In this document: piece by piece, positions 25,487-35,782 of the stretch | How positions within the stretch are numbered: position 1 is the stretch's first letter | Layout: each line of letters begins with the position of its first letter | The notes under the pieces: model-generated | The model's database searches: none | The model's input: the letters and a program-made list of their open reading frames with translations, nothing else | What the model was told of the DNA's origin: nothing | Made by a program: the position numbers and the translations under genes | Source: Desulforhabdus sp. TSK | GTDB lineage: Bacteria > Desulfobacterota > Syntrophobacteria > Syntrophobacterales > Syntrophobacteraceae | DNA: 64,000 bases | Assembly: GCF_022836495.1 (NCBI RefSeq) | Contig: NZ_BQXM01000007.1 | Location: 62,001 to 126,000, forward strand | Reading direction: 5' to 3'

Positions 25487-25829
25487 TGACGATCCAGGTC
25501 AGTTCCGGCTCATCCTGCTTCCAGAGGATGGCGACGACATCGAAGCGCGCGGGCTGCCGCTCCAGTCCATGACTTTTCAAATACCATTGGGCCAGGCGGG
25601 TGAGCTTCCTTTGCTTTCCGCCCGAAACAGATTCCTGGGGCAATCCATAGCCCCCTGCGTAGCGGGATTTGACTTCCACAAAGACCGTCGTCTCCCCCGC
25701 TCGGCAGATCAAATCCAGCTCTCCCAGGGCGCAGCGAACGTTCCTGCCCAGAATTTTCAGTCCTTTCCGTGCAAGAAATTCCGCGGCAAGGTCTTCACTG
25801 CGCTTGCCCTTCTCCTGACGCGTCTCCAT
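25464..25829 (-). CDS. YraN/UPF0102 family endonuclease-like protein
   Basis: 121 residues. GKRSEDLAAEFLARKGLKIL, the nuclease-fold core GELDLICRAGETTVFVEVKS (D, E and K of the PD-(D/E)XK site intact) and RFDVVAI match UPF0102. The family is predicted to be a Holliday-junction-resolvase-like nuclease, with no settled role. The ATG at 25829 has GGAGG seven bases upstream. It overlaps rnhB by about 35 bases, a common rnhB-yraN linkage. Confidence 0.9.
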   Translation of the reverse strand: METRQEKGKRSEDLAAEFLARKGLKILGRNVRCALGELDLICRAGETTVFVEVKSRYAGGYGLPQESVSGGKQRKLTRLAQWYLKSHGLERQPARFDVVAILWKQDEPELTWIVNAFEARE

Positions 25830-26463
25830 GCTCTGTCCTCCCATCCCCACGCGGCGCCGGCACCCCTCGGAAGCTCATGCGGTGCAGCGGGCATGGCCCA
25901 TACTTCCGCAGCGCCGCCAGGTGTTCAGCGGTTCCGTATCCCTTGTTGCGATCAAATCCATACATGGGATAAAGCTGATGGTATTCATGAAGGAGCCGGT
26001 CACGGTGGACCTTGGCTACGATCGAAGCTGCGGCGATGGACAGGCAAAGCCTGTCCCCTTTGGGAATCCCTTCCTGGGGAAGGTCTGTAGGCAGGCGATA
26101 GGGACCGTCGATGAGAAGGTATTGGGGAGGGTGCTTCAACTGCTCCACGGCAGAGAGCATGGCGCGGAAGGTAGCCTGGAGAATGTTGATGCGGTCGATG
26201 GTCTCGGCTTCCACAACGCCGATACCCACATCTTCGGCACAGGAAAGAATCGTGTCGCAGCAGGCCTCACGCCGGCGAGGGGTAAGCGCCTTGGAATCCC
26301 GAACTCCAGCCGGAGCCGCCCCCGGAGGGAGCACGACTGCAGCTGCAACCACCGGCCCTGCCAAAGGACCTCGACCCACCTCATCGATCCCTGCGACCCG
26401 ATGGAAGCCCCGGCAGTAAACCCGCTCTTCAAAAAAGAGCATTCCCTCCGCCGGAGCTTTCAT
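25795..26463 (-). CDS. rnhB: Ribonuclease HII
   Basis: 222 residues. VAGIDEVGRGPLAGPVVAAA carries the first acidic active-site residues, RDSKALTPRRRE and SIAAASIVAKVHRDR complete the RNase HII motifs. It removes RNA from RNA-DNA hybrids and single ribonucleotides from DNA. The ATG at 26463 is chosen; an upstream GTG at 26478 overlaps the rplS stop and would add five residues. Its 3' end runs into yraN. Confidence 0.94.
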   Translation of the reverse strand: MKAPAEGMLFFEERVYCRGFHRVAGIDEVGRGPLAGPVVAAAVVLPPGAAPAGVRDSKALTPRRREACCDTILSCAEDVGIGVVEAETIDRINILQATFRAMLSAVEQLKHPPQYLLIDGPYRLPTDLPQEGIPKGDRLCLSIAAASIVAKVHRDRLLHEYHQLYPMYGFDRNKGYGTAEHLAALRKYGPCPLHRMSFRGVPAPRGDGRTEHGDASGEGQAQ

Positions 26464-26477
26464 GGCTTTTCCAACCA

Positions 26478-26825
26478 CTAACGCTTCTCGCGGATACGAG
26501 CAGCCTTGCCCACTCGATTCCTCAGATAGTAGAGTCTGGCGCGGCGAATGCGTCCGCGGCGCAGCACTTCCACTTTGTCAATACGAGGAGAATGCAGAGG
26601 AAAAATACGCTCCACTCCAACCCCGTAAGAAACTTTGCGAACCGTAAAGGTGGCACCCATCAGTCCCTTGTGGTGGCGAATCACTACACCCTCGAACACC
26701 TGGATACGCTCTTTTTCACCTTCACGAATCCTCACGTGCACCTTCACCGTATCGCCGATGCGAAAGGGAGGAAGATCTCCCCTCATCTGCTCACGCTGTA
26801 ACGCCTCAACCGCTCTCATCCCCAT
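26478..26825 (-). CDS. rplS: 50S ribosomal protein L19
   Basis: 115 residues, full length. [46 protein letters not shown] and the basic C-terminus are diagnostic of L19, which lies at the 30S-50S interface. GGAGG is 7 bases before the ATG. It lies within the conserved rpsP-rimM-trmD-rplS order. Confidence 0.97.
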   Translation of the reverse strand: MGMRAVEALQREQMRGDLPPFRIGDTVKVHVRIREGEKERIQVFEGVVIRHHKGLMGATFTVRKVSYGVGVERIFPLHSPRIDKVEVLRRGRIRRARLYYLRNRVGKAARIREKR

Positions 26826-26881
26826 TTGTCGTCCTCCATTCTACGTTGTCAGAGAGGCAAGCAGCGCCTCTCGCTTTCTCT

Positions 26882-27457
26882 TCATCTTTCCGCCGCTAGA
26901 AGGCGATCCAGCAAAATGGCCGCAGCACAACGCACCGAAAGATGGTTGTAACCGTCAATGCCTCGGATGGCCTCCAAGATGGAATCCACTTCACCCATGA
27001 CTGAAGGGGCCAGCCCCCACCCCGTGCCCAGCAGCAGCAGGATCGGCCGTGAACTCTCCGCCAGGATCCTGCGCGCCTCTGCGTGTCCCATACTCTGCGC
27101 GTCGGTCCTCGCCGTCGTCGCCCAAAGGAGCGGGCTCCGACCGCATGCCGCTTCGATATCGTCCCGGGCTGCCGCAACATCCTCCACGAGGTGCAGGCGT
27201 CTCAAAGCAAGGTCCCGATCCGGATGCAGATCTTTGCCGACCCTCTCACGCCAGTGACCGATCAGCCGAGCGGCAAGCCGTTGCTGGTCTTCCAGGGGCG
27301 ACACGATGTAACATGCCGGAACATCATAGGTGCAGGAGGCTCGGGCCAAATCGTGAAGATCCAGATTGGTGACAGCGGAAGCAATGACTTCACCGTTGCG
27401 ATTCAGAACCGGATAGTGCACCAATGCGACATAAAGCGAACCCGTTTTCCTGGTCAT
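26882..27457 (-). CDS. RNA methyltransferase family protein (TrmD-associated, SPOUT type)
   Basis: 191 residues. [40 protein letters not shown] and [11 protein letters not shown] match the small RNA methyltransferase family that often follows trmD and shares the SPOUT knot, where the GTGWGL loop binds SAM. The target RNA is not known. The ATG at 27457 precedes the conserved N-terminus by a few residues; it overlaps the 3' end of trmD by 68 bases in another frame. Confidence 0.85.
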   Translation of the reverse strand: MTRKTGSLYVALVHYPVLNRNGEVIASAVTNLDLHDLARASCTYDVPACYIVSPLEDQQRLAARLIGHWRERVGKDLHPDRDLALRRLHLVEDVAAARDDIEAACGRSPLLWATTARTDAQSMGHAEARRILAESSRPILLLLGTGWGLAPSVMGEVDSILEAIRGIDGYNHLSVRCAAAILLDRLLAAER

Positions 27458-28217
27458 CCGTGGGAACCGACTTTCTGGAGTGGATCTCATTCTCTTCTTC
27501 CGCCCGCCGCAAAAGCTCCTCATCCCGGCGGGACAGAATCAGTTTTGCAAACAAATCGGGCCTGCGCTGCCTTGTCCTGTAGAGCGCCTGGCCACGGCGC
27601 CAGCTCTCAATGGCTTCGTGGTTGCCGGAAAGCAATATTTCGGGAATTCCCTGGCCCCGGAAGTCTCGAGGGCGCGTATATTGGGGGTGCTCCAGAATGG
27701 GCTCATTGAATGATTCCGTTGCCGTGGAAGCCTCGTTGCCCAAAACCCCGGGTATCAAGCGTGCCACCGCATCCGTCAACACCATGGCGGCCAATTCGCC
27801 CCCTGTCAGCACATAATCCCCAATGGAGATCTGGTCGTCCGTATAGTATTCCGCAACCCGTTCGTCGACCCCCTCATAACGGCCGCAAATGAAGAGCACC
27901 CGGGTTTTGTGGCTAAGCTCCCAGGCAATTGCCTGGCTGAACAGCCGCCCCTGGGGCGTCAGTAAAACCACCCAGGGCCGAGGAGTCTCCTGCTGCAACG
28001 ATTCGATGGCACTCACGAGAGGCTCGGGTTTCATGACCATCCCTTCACCACCACCAAAAGGGCGGTCATCGGTCATCTGATGCTTGTCCGTCGCGTAGTC
28101 TCGAATGTTGTGTACCCGAACCTCAACCAATCCCCGCGCCTGCGCCTTTCCCAGGATGCTCTGCCCCATGGGTGCGGCAAACATGGCGGGAAAAAGGGTC
28201 AAAATATCAAAGATCAT
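27390..28217 (-). CDS. trmD: tRNA (guanine37-N1)-methyltransferase
   Basis: 275 residues, about 30 longer than usual at the C-terminus. [53 protein letters not shown] and PQYTRP are TrmD signatures; it makes m1G37 in tRNA, which prevents frameshifting. The ATG at 28217 has GGAAGG 8 bases upstream and overlaps rimM by 11 bases. The extra C-terminal residues overlap the next gene. Confidence 0.96.
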   Translation of the reverse strand: MIFDILTLFPAMFAAPMGQSILGKAQARGLVEVRVHNIRDYATDKHQMTDDRPFGGGEGMVMKPEPLVSAIESLQQETPRPWVVLLTPQGRLFSQAIAWELSHKTRVLFICGRYEGVDERVAEYYTDDQISIGDYVLTGGELAAMVLTDAVARLIPGVLGNEASTATESFNEPILEHPQYTRPRDFRGQGIPEILLSGNHEAIESWRRGQALYRTRQRRPDLFAKLILSRRDEELLRRAEEENEIHSRKSVPTDDQENGFALCRIGALSGSESQR

Positions 28218-28743
28218 CCAGGAGGCCTTCCGGTGGATCAATCACCATCTTCCCCAGTTCCAGGTCCACGCTGCAAACGATCTCCTGTACAGCGGGCACC
28301 AGTACTTCCCTGCCCCGGTTGTCCACCACATAAACATCGTTGGCGGCGGTCTCCATGATGGCGGTCAGAATCCCCACGGATTTTCCGTCAAGGGTCTCGA
28401 CCTCCAGCCCCAGCAGTTGAAAGTGATAATATTCCCCTTCCTCCACGGGCGGCAGTCGATCCTCGGGGATAAAGACCTCTTCCCCCAGCAGCGTTTGAGC
28501 ATCTTCCATGCTGCTGCATTCCCGAAACTGGACAATCCAGAATTTCCCCTGCGGCCTCAGTGTCGTCAGAGTCAACGCCACATTTTCCCCACCGGTTTCG
28601 GGATTCAGAAACAGGGTATCCCCAGCTGCCTGCTCCCCCAAGGTTTCTCCGTAAGTGTAAATCTTGAGGGCTCCGCGCACTCCGTGGGTTCGCGTGATTT
28701 TTCCAATGGCAACGTGGCGAGGTCTTTTATTTTCTCTATTCAA
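28207..28743 (-). CDS. rimM: Ribosome maturation factor RimM
   Basis: 178 residues. [19 protein letters not shown] opens the RimM domain and a PRC-barrel follows ([26 protein letters not shown]). RimM assists 30S head assembly near S19. The only plausible start is TTG at 28743, which overlaps the khpA stop by 8 bases, so expression probably depends on khpA translation. Confidence 0.92.
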   Translation of the reverse strand: MNRENKRPRHVAIGKITRTHGVRGALKIYTYGETLGEQAAGDTLFLNPETGGENVALTLTTLRPQGKFWIVQFRECSSMEDAQTLLGEEVFIPEDRLPPVEEGEYYHFQLLGLEVETLDGKSVGILTAIMETAANDVYVVDNRGREVLVPAVQEIVCSVDLELGKMVIDPPEGLLDDL

Positions 28744-28969
28744 TGATTTCCAGAACGGCCCGTTTACGAATCTTTGTTGAAGCGGCGCTCAAAATGGTCC
28801 GCATGGCACGAGCGGTGCGCCCCTGTTTACCGATCACTTTGCCGAGGTCCTCTTTCGCCACCCGCAATTCGATCACAGAAGTCTGTTCACCTTCAATTTC
28901 CGACACATTAACTTTTTCGGGATTATCCACCAAAGCACGCGCCATAAAATCGACCAATTCCTTCAACAT
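28736..28969 (-). CDS. khpA: KH-domain RNA-binding protein KhpA
   Basis: 77 residues, a single KH domain with the [20 protein letters not shown] loop (GxxG as GKQG). The protein binds RNA and partners KhpB in other bacteria. Its place between rpsP and rimM is widely conserved. Confidence 0.93.
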   Translation of the reverse strand: MLKELVDFMARALVDNPEKVNVSEIEGEQTSVIELRVAKEDLGKVIGKQGRTARAMRTILSAASTKIRKRAVLEIIE

Positions 28970-29007
28970 GGGGACCTCCGGATTCTCTGCGCCGCTGGGC
29001 TTCGATT

Positions 29008-29268
29008 TTAGGAAGCCTTCTCAACACTCTGAAGACCATTCTTCCGAATCAGACTCGCCACTGTATCTGTGGGCTTCGCACCCTGTTGAATCCAGTACTG
29101 TAATCTCTCGGCATTGATCTTGACCTCGGCGATCTCCATCAAAGGGTTGTAAGTGCCGATCTTTTCGATGAAGCGACCATCACGCGGCGATTCAGAAGAG
29201 CACACCACGATCCGATAAAAAGGTCTTTTCTTTCTTCCACCACGGGCCAATCGAATGCGTACTGCCAT
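29008..29268 (-). CDS. rpsP: 30S ribosomal protein S16
   Basis: 86 residues from the ATG at 29268, which opens [20 protein letters not shown], the universal S16 start. [12 protein letters not shown] follows. The reading frame is open upstream to 29481 but that part has no similarity to S16. GGAGGT lies 12 bases before the ATG. First gene after ffh in the ribosomal block. Confidence 0.97.
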   Translation of the reverse strand: MAVRIRLARGGRKKRPFYRIVVCSSESPRDGRFIEKIGTYNPLMEIAEVKINAERLQYWIQQGAKPTDTVASLIRKNGLQSVEKAS

Positions 29269-29510
29269 GATCTGTGTGTTACCTCCCCATTGAGATTGAA
29301 CTATCATTTCCATCACAAGGAATTTCCTGGAGACCGCTCCCGGCGGTATCATTCCTCTCGCATGATACATCCGTTCAAACCTTGCCCAAGCATTCCCCTC
29401 GAGGTCTGCCGCGCCAGCAGGGCACTCCACCGTTTCCCAAAGGCAAGCGCACCTTTCCCTCATGCGGGCTCTTGACTGCAAAATATGTGATATAGCGTAT
29501 TCCTCGGAAA

Positions 29511-30866
29511 TTAAAAAGGGAAAAATGCTCGTTTTCGGCGTGATTTGCCTTTCTTCTTTTTGCCTGTGCCCCCCCCGCCCATCATCTGCCGCATCATTTT
29601 TCGCGACTCATTGTAGCTCTTGAGGAGCTGGTTGACTTCCTGCACGGACGTACCACTCCCGTCGGCGATGCGCCGTCGCCTCCCGGCATTGATGATATCC
29701 GCATTTCTGCGCTCCTCCTTGGTCATGGAGTTGATGATGGCTTCCATGCGCACGAATTCTTTTTCGTCCACCTGCATCTTCTTGAGCTCTTTGAGGATCC
29801 CCATGCCGGGGAGCATTCCCAATATTTGCTCCAGAGACCCGAGTTTCTTGATCTGCTTCAGCTGGCCTCGAAAATCCTCCAGCGTGAAAGTGTTTTCACG
29901 AAACTTCTGAGCCAGTTCCAACGCCTGTTTTTCGTCGAAGGCTTCCTGAGCCTTCTCGATCATGGACAGGACATCTCCCATGCCCAGGATGCGGGAGCTC
30001 ATGCGATCCGGATGAAAAACCTCGAGAGCGTCCAGCTTCTCGCCGGTCCCTATGAACTTGATGGGACACTCGGTCACGGCGCGAATGGACAGGGCGGCCC
30101 CGCCCCGGGCATCACCGTCCAGCTTGGTCAATATGACGCCAGTGATTCCCAGGGTCTCATGGAATTTCCCTGCGACCTGTACGGCATCCTGACCCGTCAT
30201 GGAATCGGCCACCAGCAGGATTTCGTTGGGATGCAGGATTTCCTTGAGGCGACCCAGTTCAGCCATCAGTTCCTCATCCACATGGAGGCGTCCGGCTGTA
30301 TCCACCAGCAGGGTATCGCAATTCTGCTGTTTGGCGTAACCAAGAGCCTCCCGGACAATTTCTTCAGGGCGCTGCTGGACCGTGGAGGCATATACCGGCA
30401 ATTTCAGCTGCCCCGCCAGGGTCACCAGTTGCTCGATGGCCGCAGGCCGATACACGTCGGCGGAGACGAGGCATGGACGCCTTCCTTCCTTCATGAGCCT
30501 GCGGGCCAGCTTCCCTGTTGTGGTGGTTTTACCGGAGCCCTGGAGCCCCACCATCATCAGAGAGATGGGGGGGGACCCGATGAGCTTCAGGGGCTGGGCG
30601 CTCCCGCCCATGAGGTCTGTCAGGGCTTCATTGACAATCTTGATGACCTGCTGGCCGGGAGTGAGACTCTGCATGACATCCTGTCCGACCGCCCGCGCTG
30701 CAATCCCCGCCACAAAGTCCTTGGCTACCTTGAAATGAACATCCGCTTCCAGCAGCGCCATCCGCACTTCCCGAAGGGCGTCCTTGATGTTGTCTTCGGT
30801 CAGCTTGCCCTGGCCTCGGAGATTCTTGAAAATTTTTTGTAATTTTTCCGAAAGATTATCAAACAT
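29511..30866 (-). CDS. ffh: Signal recognition particle protein Ffh
   Basis: 451 residues. The NG GTPase domain has [26 protein letters not shown] and [14 protein letters not shown]; the C-terminal M domain is Met-rich ([20 protein letters not shown]) and ends in a Lys/Arg-rich tail with [17 protein letters not shown]. Ffh with 4.5S RNA targets nascent membrane proteins to FtsY. The ATG at 30866 begins [11 protein letters not shown]; a GTG 12 bases earlier is less likely. No 4.5S RNA gene was recognised here. Confidence 0.97.
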   Translation of the reverse strand: MFDNLSEKLQKIFKNLRGQGKLTEDNIKDALREVRMALLEADVHFKVAKDFVAGIAARAVGQDVMQSLTPGQQVIKIVNEALTDLMGGSAQPLKLIGSPPISLMMVGLQGSGKTTTTGKLARRLMKEGRRPCLVSADVYRPAAIEQLVTLAGQLKLPVYASTVQQRPEEIVREALGYAKQQNCDTLLVDTAGRLHVDEELMAELGRLKEILHPNEILLVADSMTGQDAVQVAGKFHETLGITGVILTKLDGDARGGAALSIRAVTECPIKFIGTGEKLDALEVFHPDRMSSRILGMGDVLSMIEKAQEAFDEKQALELAQKFRENTFTLEDFRGQLKQIKKLGSLEQILGMLPGMGILKELKKMQVDEKEFVRMEAIINSMTKEERRNADIINAGRRRRIADGSGTSVQEVNQLLKSYNESRKMMRQMMGGGGTGKKKKGKSRRKRAFFPF

Positions 30867-31119
30867 GAGTTTCACCACAGTGAAGGGTTTTCAAAGGACA
30901 TACCTCTCCCATTTTCAGCCCTTGCATCGTATAGATTATGGACCCGCAAGTCAAGGTGCGGCAACGGAAAGGTAGACTCTCGGGAGACTGCATTCAGGGG
31001 AACAGAGGAGTAGCGGAGCTCCGGCAACGACACCCATCGTTCCAGCGGGCAAAGAGTTATGGGAATGTAGGAGAAAAGGCTGAGGATAATAAGGGGAGTG
31101 GACCGGAAGGCATAGAACA

Positions 31120-31149
31120 GCAACCGGCGGGAGAGAGCCCGCCGGTTGC
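31120..31149 (-). terminator. Terminator hairpin after hppA
   Basis: A perfect 12-bp stem (31120-31131 with 31138-31149) and a 6-base loop lie 12 bases beyond the hppA stop. On the minus strand only a few T residues follow; on the plus strand a short TTT follows. Its position and strength argue for terminating hppA. Confidence 0.75.
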
Positions 31150-31161
31150 TTTAAAACCAGA

Positions 31162-33207
31162 CTACTTGATGAGAGGAACGATGAGCAGGGCCACGATGTT
31201 GATAACCTTGATCATCGGGTTGATGGCAGGACCGGCCGTATCTTTGTACGGGTCGCCTACGGTGTCGCCGGTTACTGCTGCCTTGTGAGCCTCAGAACCC
31301 TTTCCACCGTACATACCGTCTTCGATGAACTTCTTGGCGTTATCCCATGCACCACCACCGCTGGTCATGGCAATGGCCTGGAAGAGACCGGTAACGATAC
31401 TCCCGATGAGCACGCCGCCCAACGCTTCTTTACCCAGCAGGAAGCCAACCAGGACGGGAGCGACAACGGGGATCAAAGCAGGAAGCATCATTTGCTTGAT
31501 GGCGCTCTTGGTCACGATGTCCACGCACTTGCCGTATTCGGGCTTGGCGGTACCTTCCATGATGCCGGGGATTTCGCGGAACTGACGGCGAACTTCTTCC
31601 ACAACGCCACCCGCTGCCTTGCCCACAGCTTCCATCAGGAGGGAGCCGAAGAAGTAGGGCAGCAGACCGCCGATGAAGAGACCGACGATGACCAGGGGGT
31701 TGGAAAGATCGAACAGAACGGCTGTATCGAAGGAACGTGAATACTCAGCAAAGAGAACCAGAGCAGCCAGACCGGCGGAACCGATGGCATAACCCTTGGT
31801 TACAGCCTTGGTGGTGTTGCCCACTGCATCCAGAGGATCGGTGACTGCGCGGACGGATTCGGGCAGTTCCGCCATTTCAGCGATACCACCGGCGTTGTCC
31901 GTGATGGGGCCGTAAGAGTCGATGGCCACAACGATACCGGTCATGGAGAGCATGGCCACTGCGGAAAGGGCGATTGCAAACAGACCGCCGCCGGTATTAC
32001 CGGCGAAACCGCCGCCCAGAGAATAGGCCCAAACGATGGCGGCACAGATCACCAGTGCGGGAGCCGCGGTAGACTTCATGCTGACGGCGAGGCCGGCGAT
32101 CACGTTGGTGCCATGACCCGTCTGGCTTGCTTCAGCAATGTGCTTCACAGGGGCGAAGCTCTTGGAGGTAAAGTATTCGGTGATCACCACGATGGTGCCG
32201 GTCAGAAGGAGACCGATCACGGCGGTCATGAACACACCCATCGGAGTAAATGCGGGCTGCACGCCGGGGAGGGCGAGGAACCACTGGGAAGCGAAATAGA
32301 AGGCGACAGCGGCCAGGATACCGGCAACGGCCAAGCCTTTATAAAGGGCGCCCATGATGTACTGGCTCTTGCCCAGGCGAACGAAGTACGTCCCCACAAT
32401 GGAGGCGACGATGGAAATAGCACCGATCAGGAGGGGAAATTCCACCCACAGGCTGTCTGCGCCAAACACGGTCTTGGCCAGGAGCATGGCGGCGACCAGG
32501 GTCACCGTGTAGGTTTCATAAAGGTCGGCGGCCATACCGGCGCAGTCACCCACGTTGTCACCGACGTTGTCGGCGATAACCGCGGCGTTGCGGGGATCGT
32601 CCTCGGGAATACCGGCTTCCACCTTACCCACGAGGTCGGCGCCGACGTCAGCGGCCTTGGTGTAGATACCACCGGCGATACGAGCGAACACGCTCATGAG
32701 GGAGCAGCCAAAGCCCAGGCCGACGAGCGCATGGAAAGCATCGTCAACGGGAGCTACGGACTTGACGAACATGTAGTAGCCGGTGATGCCCAGCAGACCG
32801 AGCCCCACCACCATGATACCTGTTACGGAGCCACCCTTGAAAGCCACATTCAGAGCAGCCTGAACGCCGTCTTTGGCGGCTTCGGTGGTCCTCACGTTGG
32901 CCTTAACGGTCACAACCATTCCGATGTAACCGGCAAGAGCGGAGCCAAAGGTACCGATCACGAAACCAACGGCCGTCCATTTGCCGAGGTAGGTCAACAG
33001 ACCGGCAAGGATAACGGCAACAACCGCGACGGTTTTGTACTCACGAGCCAGAAAGGCTTCAGCGCCTTCCTTGATCGCGTCGGAAATTTCCTGCATTTTT
33101 TCGGAGCCGGCACTCTGTTTCGATACCCATGCTGCGGTAACCAGCGCGTAAACCACTCCCAATGCGCCACATGCAAGGGCGGCAAGCATAATTGTACTCG
33201 GGTTCAT
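31162..33207 (-). CDS. hppA: Membrane-bound proton-translocating pyrophosphatase
   Basis: 681 residues with about 16 membrane segments. The catalytic loops [11 protein letters not shown] and [19 protein letters not shown] are intact. [10 protein letters not shown] has Lys at the position where potassium-dependent enzymes have Ala, so a potassium-independent proton pump is predicted from established family rules. The enzyme couples pyrophosphate hydrolysis to ion transport, saving energy in syntrophs and sulfate reducers. AGGAGG sits just before the ATG. Monocistronic, with a long leader. Confidence 0.96.
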   Translation of the reverse strand: MNPSTIMLAALACGALGVVYALVTAAWVSKQSAGSEKMQEISDAIKEGAEAFLAREYKTVAVVAVILAGLLTYLGKWTAVGFVIGTFGSALAGYIGMVVTVKANVRTTEAAKDGVQAALNVAFKGGSVTGIMVVGLGLLGITGYYMFVKSVAPVDDAFHALVGLGFGCSLMSVFARIAGGIYTKAADVGADLVGKVEAGIPEDDPRNAAVIADNVGDNVGDCAGMAADLYETYTVTLVAAMLLAKTVFGADSLWVEFPLLIGAISIVASIVGTYFVRLGKSQYIMGALYKGLAVAGILAAVAFYFASQWFLALPGVQPAFTPMGVFMTAVIGLLLTGTIVVITEYFTSKSFAPVKHIAEASQTGHGTNVIAGLAVSMKSTAAPALVICAAIVWAYSLGGGFAGNTGGGLFAIALSAVAMLSMTGIVVAIDSYGPITDNAGGIAEMAELPESVRAVTDPLDAVGNTTKAVTKGYAIGSAGLAALVLFAEYSRSFDTAVLFDLSNPLVIVGLFIGGLLPYFFGSLLMEAVGKAAGGVVEEVRRQFREIPGIMEGTAKPEYGKCVDIVTKSAIKQMMLPALIPVVAPVLVGFLLGKEALGGVLIGSIVTGLFQAIAMTSGGGAWDNAKKFIEDGMYGGKGSEAHKAAVTGDTVGDPYKDTAGPAINPMIKVINIVALLIVPLIK

Positions 33208-33704
33208 TCAATCCTCCTGTTAAATTTTTTGCGTTTTACCACTAAGGGACCTATCCCGGGGCCATTTGCCCCCACCACCTCGAACACACCCTTCTTCAGA
33301 CTTTTTCTTTCAAATCCTCCTTGTTCAACTGATTTCCCACCATCAAGTCCTTTTCCCGGGGGTGTGACAACGACAGCCACTCCCATCCGGCAAACTCCAA
33401 AGAGGCAAAGAATACTAAAAACCGCCCATCTCACCCACCTGGGCGATGGTCTTACCCCACCGCCGGGGCATGCTGAAAATTTGGTACCGGGGCATAAAGA
33501 AGGGCTTAAGACCTCATGACCCATGCCTTCAAGGAGGCATCGACCGCTATCTCAGCCTGTAGATCCGAAGGATTGCGCCGTAAAAAACACTACTCCTAGA
33601 TATTTTTTTCACATACGCGGTCAAGCTACTTTAGCCTAGATTTTTTGTCAAGTAGAAATCTCCATTTAGAGGCACCGCCCAATCCATTTCAAACCCTCGG
33701 ATCA
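33208..33704 (-). other. 497-base leader/intergenic region upstream of hppA
   Basis: I see no gene. On the minus strand, a TTGACA (33651-33646) is followed 17 bases later by TAGCTT, a possible promoter giving hppA a leader of about 400 bases. A terminator-like hairpin lies in the middle of this leader (33423-33445). CCGGGGCAT occurs twice near 33470 and 33487. No known riboswitch was recognised. Confidence 0.4.
33412..33445 (-). terminator. Terminator-like hairpin inside the hppA leader
   Basis: On the minus strand CGCCCA (33445-33440) pairs with TGGGCG (33428-33423) around an 11-base loop, followed by GTTTTTA. It is placed about 215 bases before the hppA start, downstream of the candidate promoter, so it may end a short RNA or act as an attenuator. 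The stem is only six pairs. Confidence 0.4.
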
Positions 33705-35555
33705 TCACATCCGATGCACCATTTTTTCCATGCCGGCGAGTTGGTGCCTCAATTTTTCCAGGTGCTCCATTTTCTCCGACAGAAGCTTTCCCTGCAGGGC
33801 AGCCTCCCTCTCCCCGCGCGTCCTTGCGTCCATCCCCTTTTCGATGGCCAGGGATATCCCTTCCATCGTGGCGTCGATCCTTTCCAGGATCTGCCGGCGA
33901 AAGGCATGTTTGCCCCGGGTGAGCCGCCGGAGGAAATCAGCGCGCATGCGCCCGGCCTGCATATCGATGGTTTCCAGCATGTGCTGCTTCCTCTTGTTGA
34001 AAATCAGCCGGTTGGCCACTCGGAAAACATATGCTTTCACCTTCTCGAAACGACTGCTGATGTATCCGGGCAGCACCTGCGTCAATGAATCCGTCAGCAG
34101 ATCCAGCCCGACGGGCTCGTCCTTGAGCTTGTAATAAAAATCCGAATCCGTAGACCACACGGATTCCACCTTGATGACTTCAAACGGGATGGAAAAGAGC
34201 TCCGATGAAAACAGCAGGAGCTCATCCACGATTTCACTTATTTTCCTCATGAAGCGGTCGCAGATCACCTGGAAGGCCTCGGCGACTTTGCTTTCCTCCA
34301 CACTGCGCCACTCGTTGAACGTCCCCCGCACCCTTTCCAGGACAAATCCCTCCAGGGTATCGTTGAGCTCCTTCAGGGAAAGATCGCTGTGCGCCGCATA
34401 AAATTCATCGAGCTCCTGCTCCATGCCCGGGAGAATTTCCTTCTTGAACACCCGCAGGTCCTCATCGAGAACCGACTTGACAAAACGGTTCACCTCCCCG
34501 TCCAGCAGGATCTCGATGTTTTGTCTTTCCCTGAGGATTTCCTGTTTTTTCGTTTGGAAGGCCGACAGCTTCTCCTGCAACTCCTCCAGGGGAGTCGCCA
34601 GGGATTTCTGCTCCAATTCCCACTGCAATCGCGTCTGTGAAAGCAACCGCAGGACATTCCGGATCACGGACGTCAACAAAACCTTTCCCTTTTCCATGAG
34701 CAGGAACCGGTTCAATACTTCTGAAAAACCGGGCAGGTTGCTTTGAAGCAGCAAGGCGTCATCGGACGCCAGCTTCCCATTCAAAGCCAGTTTTGCGGAG
34801 ACGGGGAAAATTTTCATTTCCTCCCCCATGACCTCTCTGAGGGCATTCTGCGTAAAGGTCAGAGATTCCTTCAATTCTCCATCCGAAAGGTAATCGATTT
34901 TGTTGAGGAGGAAAAAAATTTTGTTGGAATATTCTTTCACATCAGCCAGGAAATCCACCTCGGCCTTGCTGACGGGCTGGTCCACGGACAACAGAAAGAG
35001 GGCTGCATCGGACTTGGGCAGGTACTGATAGGCCACGTCCGTATTGTGCAGATAAATGGATCCGACTCCCGGAGTATCGATGAGCCGCACGCCGTCCTTC
35101 AGGTATGCCGAGGGATACGTGACAAGGACTTCCCTCACCCCTTTGGCATTCCTGGGATTCCCGGTTTCAGTCACATAATCCTGAATTTGATCCGGCTCGA
35201 TCTCCAGGACGCTCTCGTCATTGAAAACGACTCGAGCCTTCAGCGACTCCCCGTAGGTGAGAATCGTCACAATGGACGTCAACGGGACGACAGCCACCGG
35301 CAGGATTTCCTCTCCCATCAATGCATTGATGAGATAGGTCTTGCCTCGCTTGAACTGTCCCACCACCACAAGATTGAAGACGTTCGACGTGAGCTTTTCA
35401 CGCAGTTCGGAACATAACCCCTCTCCCTCGGGCATCAGGGACGCCGCAGCGACGAGATATTCCAGCAACTGCTCTTTCAGCTGCACATAGCCTTTCATGG
35501 ACGCGGCCTCTTCAGCCCCCAGCGACGGATTCACCGCCGCACTCTCCAGATCCAT
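33705..35555 (-). CDS. Bacterial dynamin-like GTPase
   Basis: 616 residues. GTPase motifs: P-loop VVGQFKRGKTYLINAL, switch region PLTSIVTIL, DTPGVGS and NKIDY. A long helical region from about residue 300 to the end resembles the middle and effector domains of bacterial dynamin-like proteins, with coiled-coil stretches (ELQEKLSAFQTKKQEILRER). Such proteins act on membranes in fusion, repair or division. The ATG at 35555 has AGGAG 6 bases upstream. It stands alone rather than in the usual tandem pair, and its role here is unknown. Confidence 0.82.
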   Translation of the reverse strand: MDLESAAVNPSLGAEEAASMKGYVQLKEQLLEYLVAAASLMPEGEGLCSELREKLTSNVFNLVVVGQFKRGKTYLINALMGEEILPVAVVPLTSIVTILTYGESLKARVVFNDESVLEIEPDQIQDYVTETGNPRNAKGVREVLVTYPSAYLKDGVRLIDTPGVGSIYLHNTDVAYQYLPKSDAALFLLSVDQPVSKAEVDFLADVKEYSNKIFFLLNKIDYLSDGELKESLTFTQNALREVMGEEMKIFPVSAKLALNGKLASDDALLLQSNLPGFSEVLNRFLLMEKGKVLLTSVIRNVLRLLSQTRLQWELEQKSLATPLEELQEKLSAFQTKKQEILRERQNIEILLDGEVNRFVKSVLDEDLRVFKKEILPGMEQELDEFYAAHSDLSLKELNDTLEGFVLERVRGTFNEWRSVEESKVAEAFQVICDRFMRKISEIVDELLLFSSELFSIPFEVIKVESVWSTDSDFYYKLKDEPVGLDLLTDSLTQVLPGYISSRFEKVKAYVFRVANRLIFNKRKQHMLETIDMQAGRMRADFLRRLTRGKHAFRRQILERIDATMEGISLAIEKGMDARTRGEREAALQGKLLSEKMEHLEKLRHQLAGMEKMVHRM

Positions 35556-35782
35556 ACCCTGCTCCTTGGGAAAACTCTCTTCATGCAACAAAAACTCCCG
35601 CCGGAAAAATCTCAGGCAGGAGTCGAATGCTCTGTCACGAGGAACCGCGGAGTGCTCTTCCCATCATTCATTGAATTTCGTTGGCATTCTTGTATAATGA
35701 AACACTCGTTGCGTTCGCAGGCAAAATGCAAACCGCCCCGTCCGAAAGACCTTATGACCATCAGCGAGAGTGAGGAAAAAGA

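Noticed and set aside
32113-33519. Plus-strand open frame of 468 codons
   Set aside because: Antisense to hppA; low-complexity His/Gly-rich translation that mirrors the hppA codons.
33204-33524. 106-codon minus-strand frame in the hppA leader
   Set aside because: Gly/Pro/Arg-rich translation without a ribosome binding site or a signal peptide; it ends over the hppA start.
33420-33600. Known metabolite or fluoride riboswitch upstream of hppA
   Set aside because: The consensus elements of the fluoride, cobalamin and cyclic-di-GMP riboswitches are not present; only a simple hairpin is seen.
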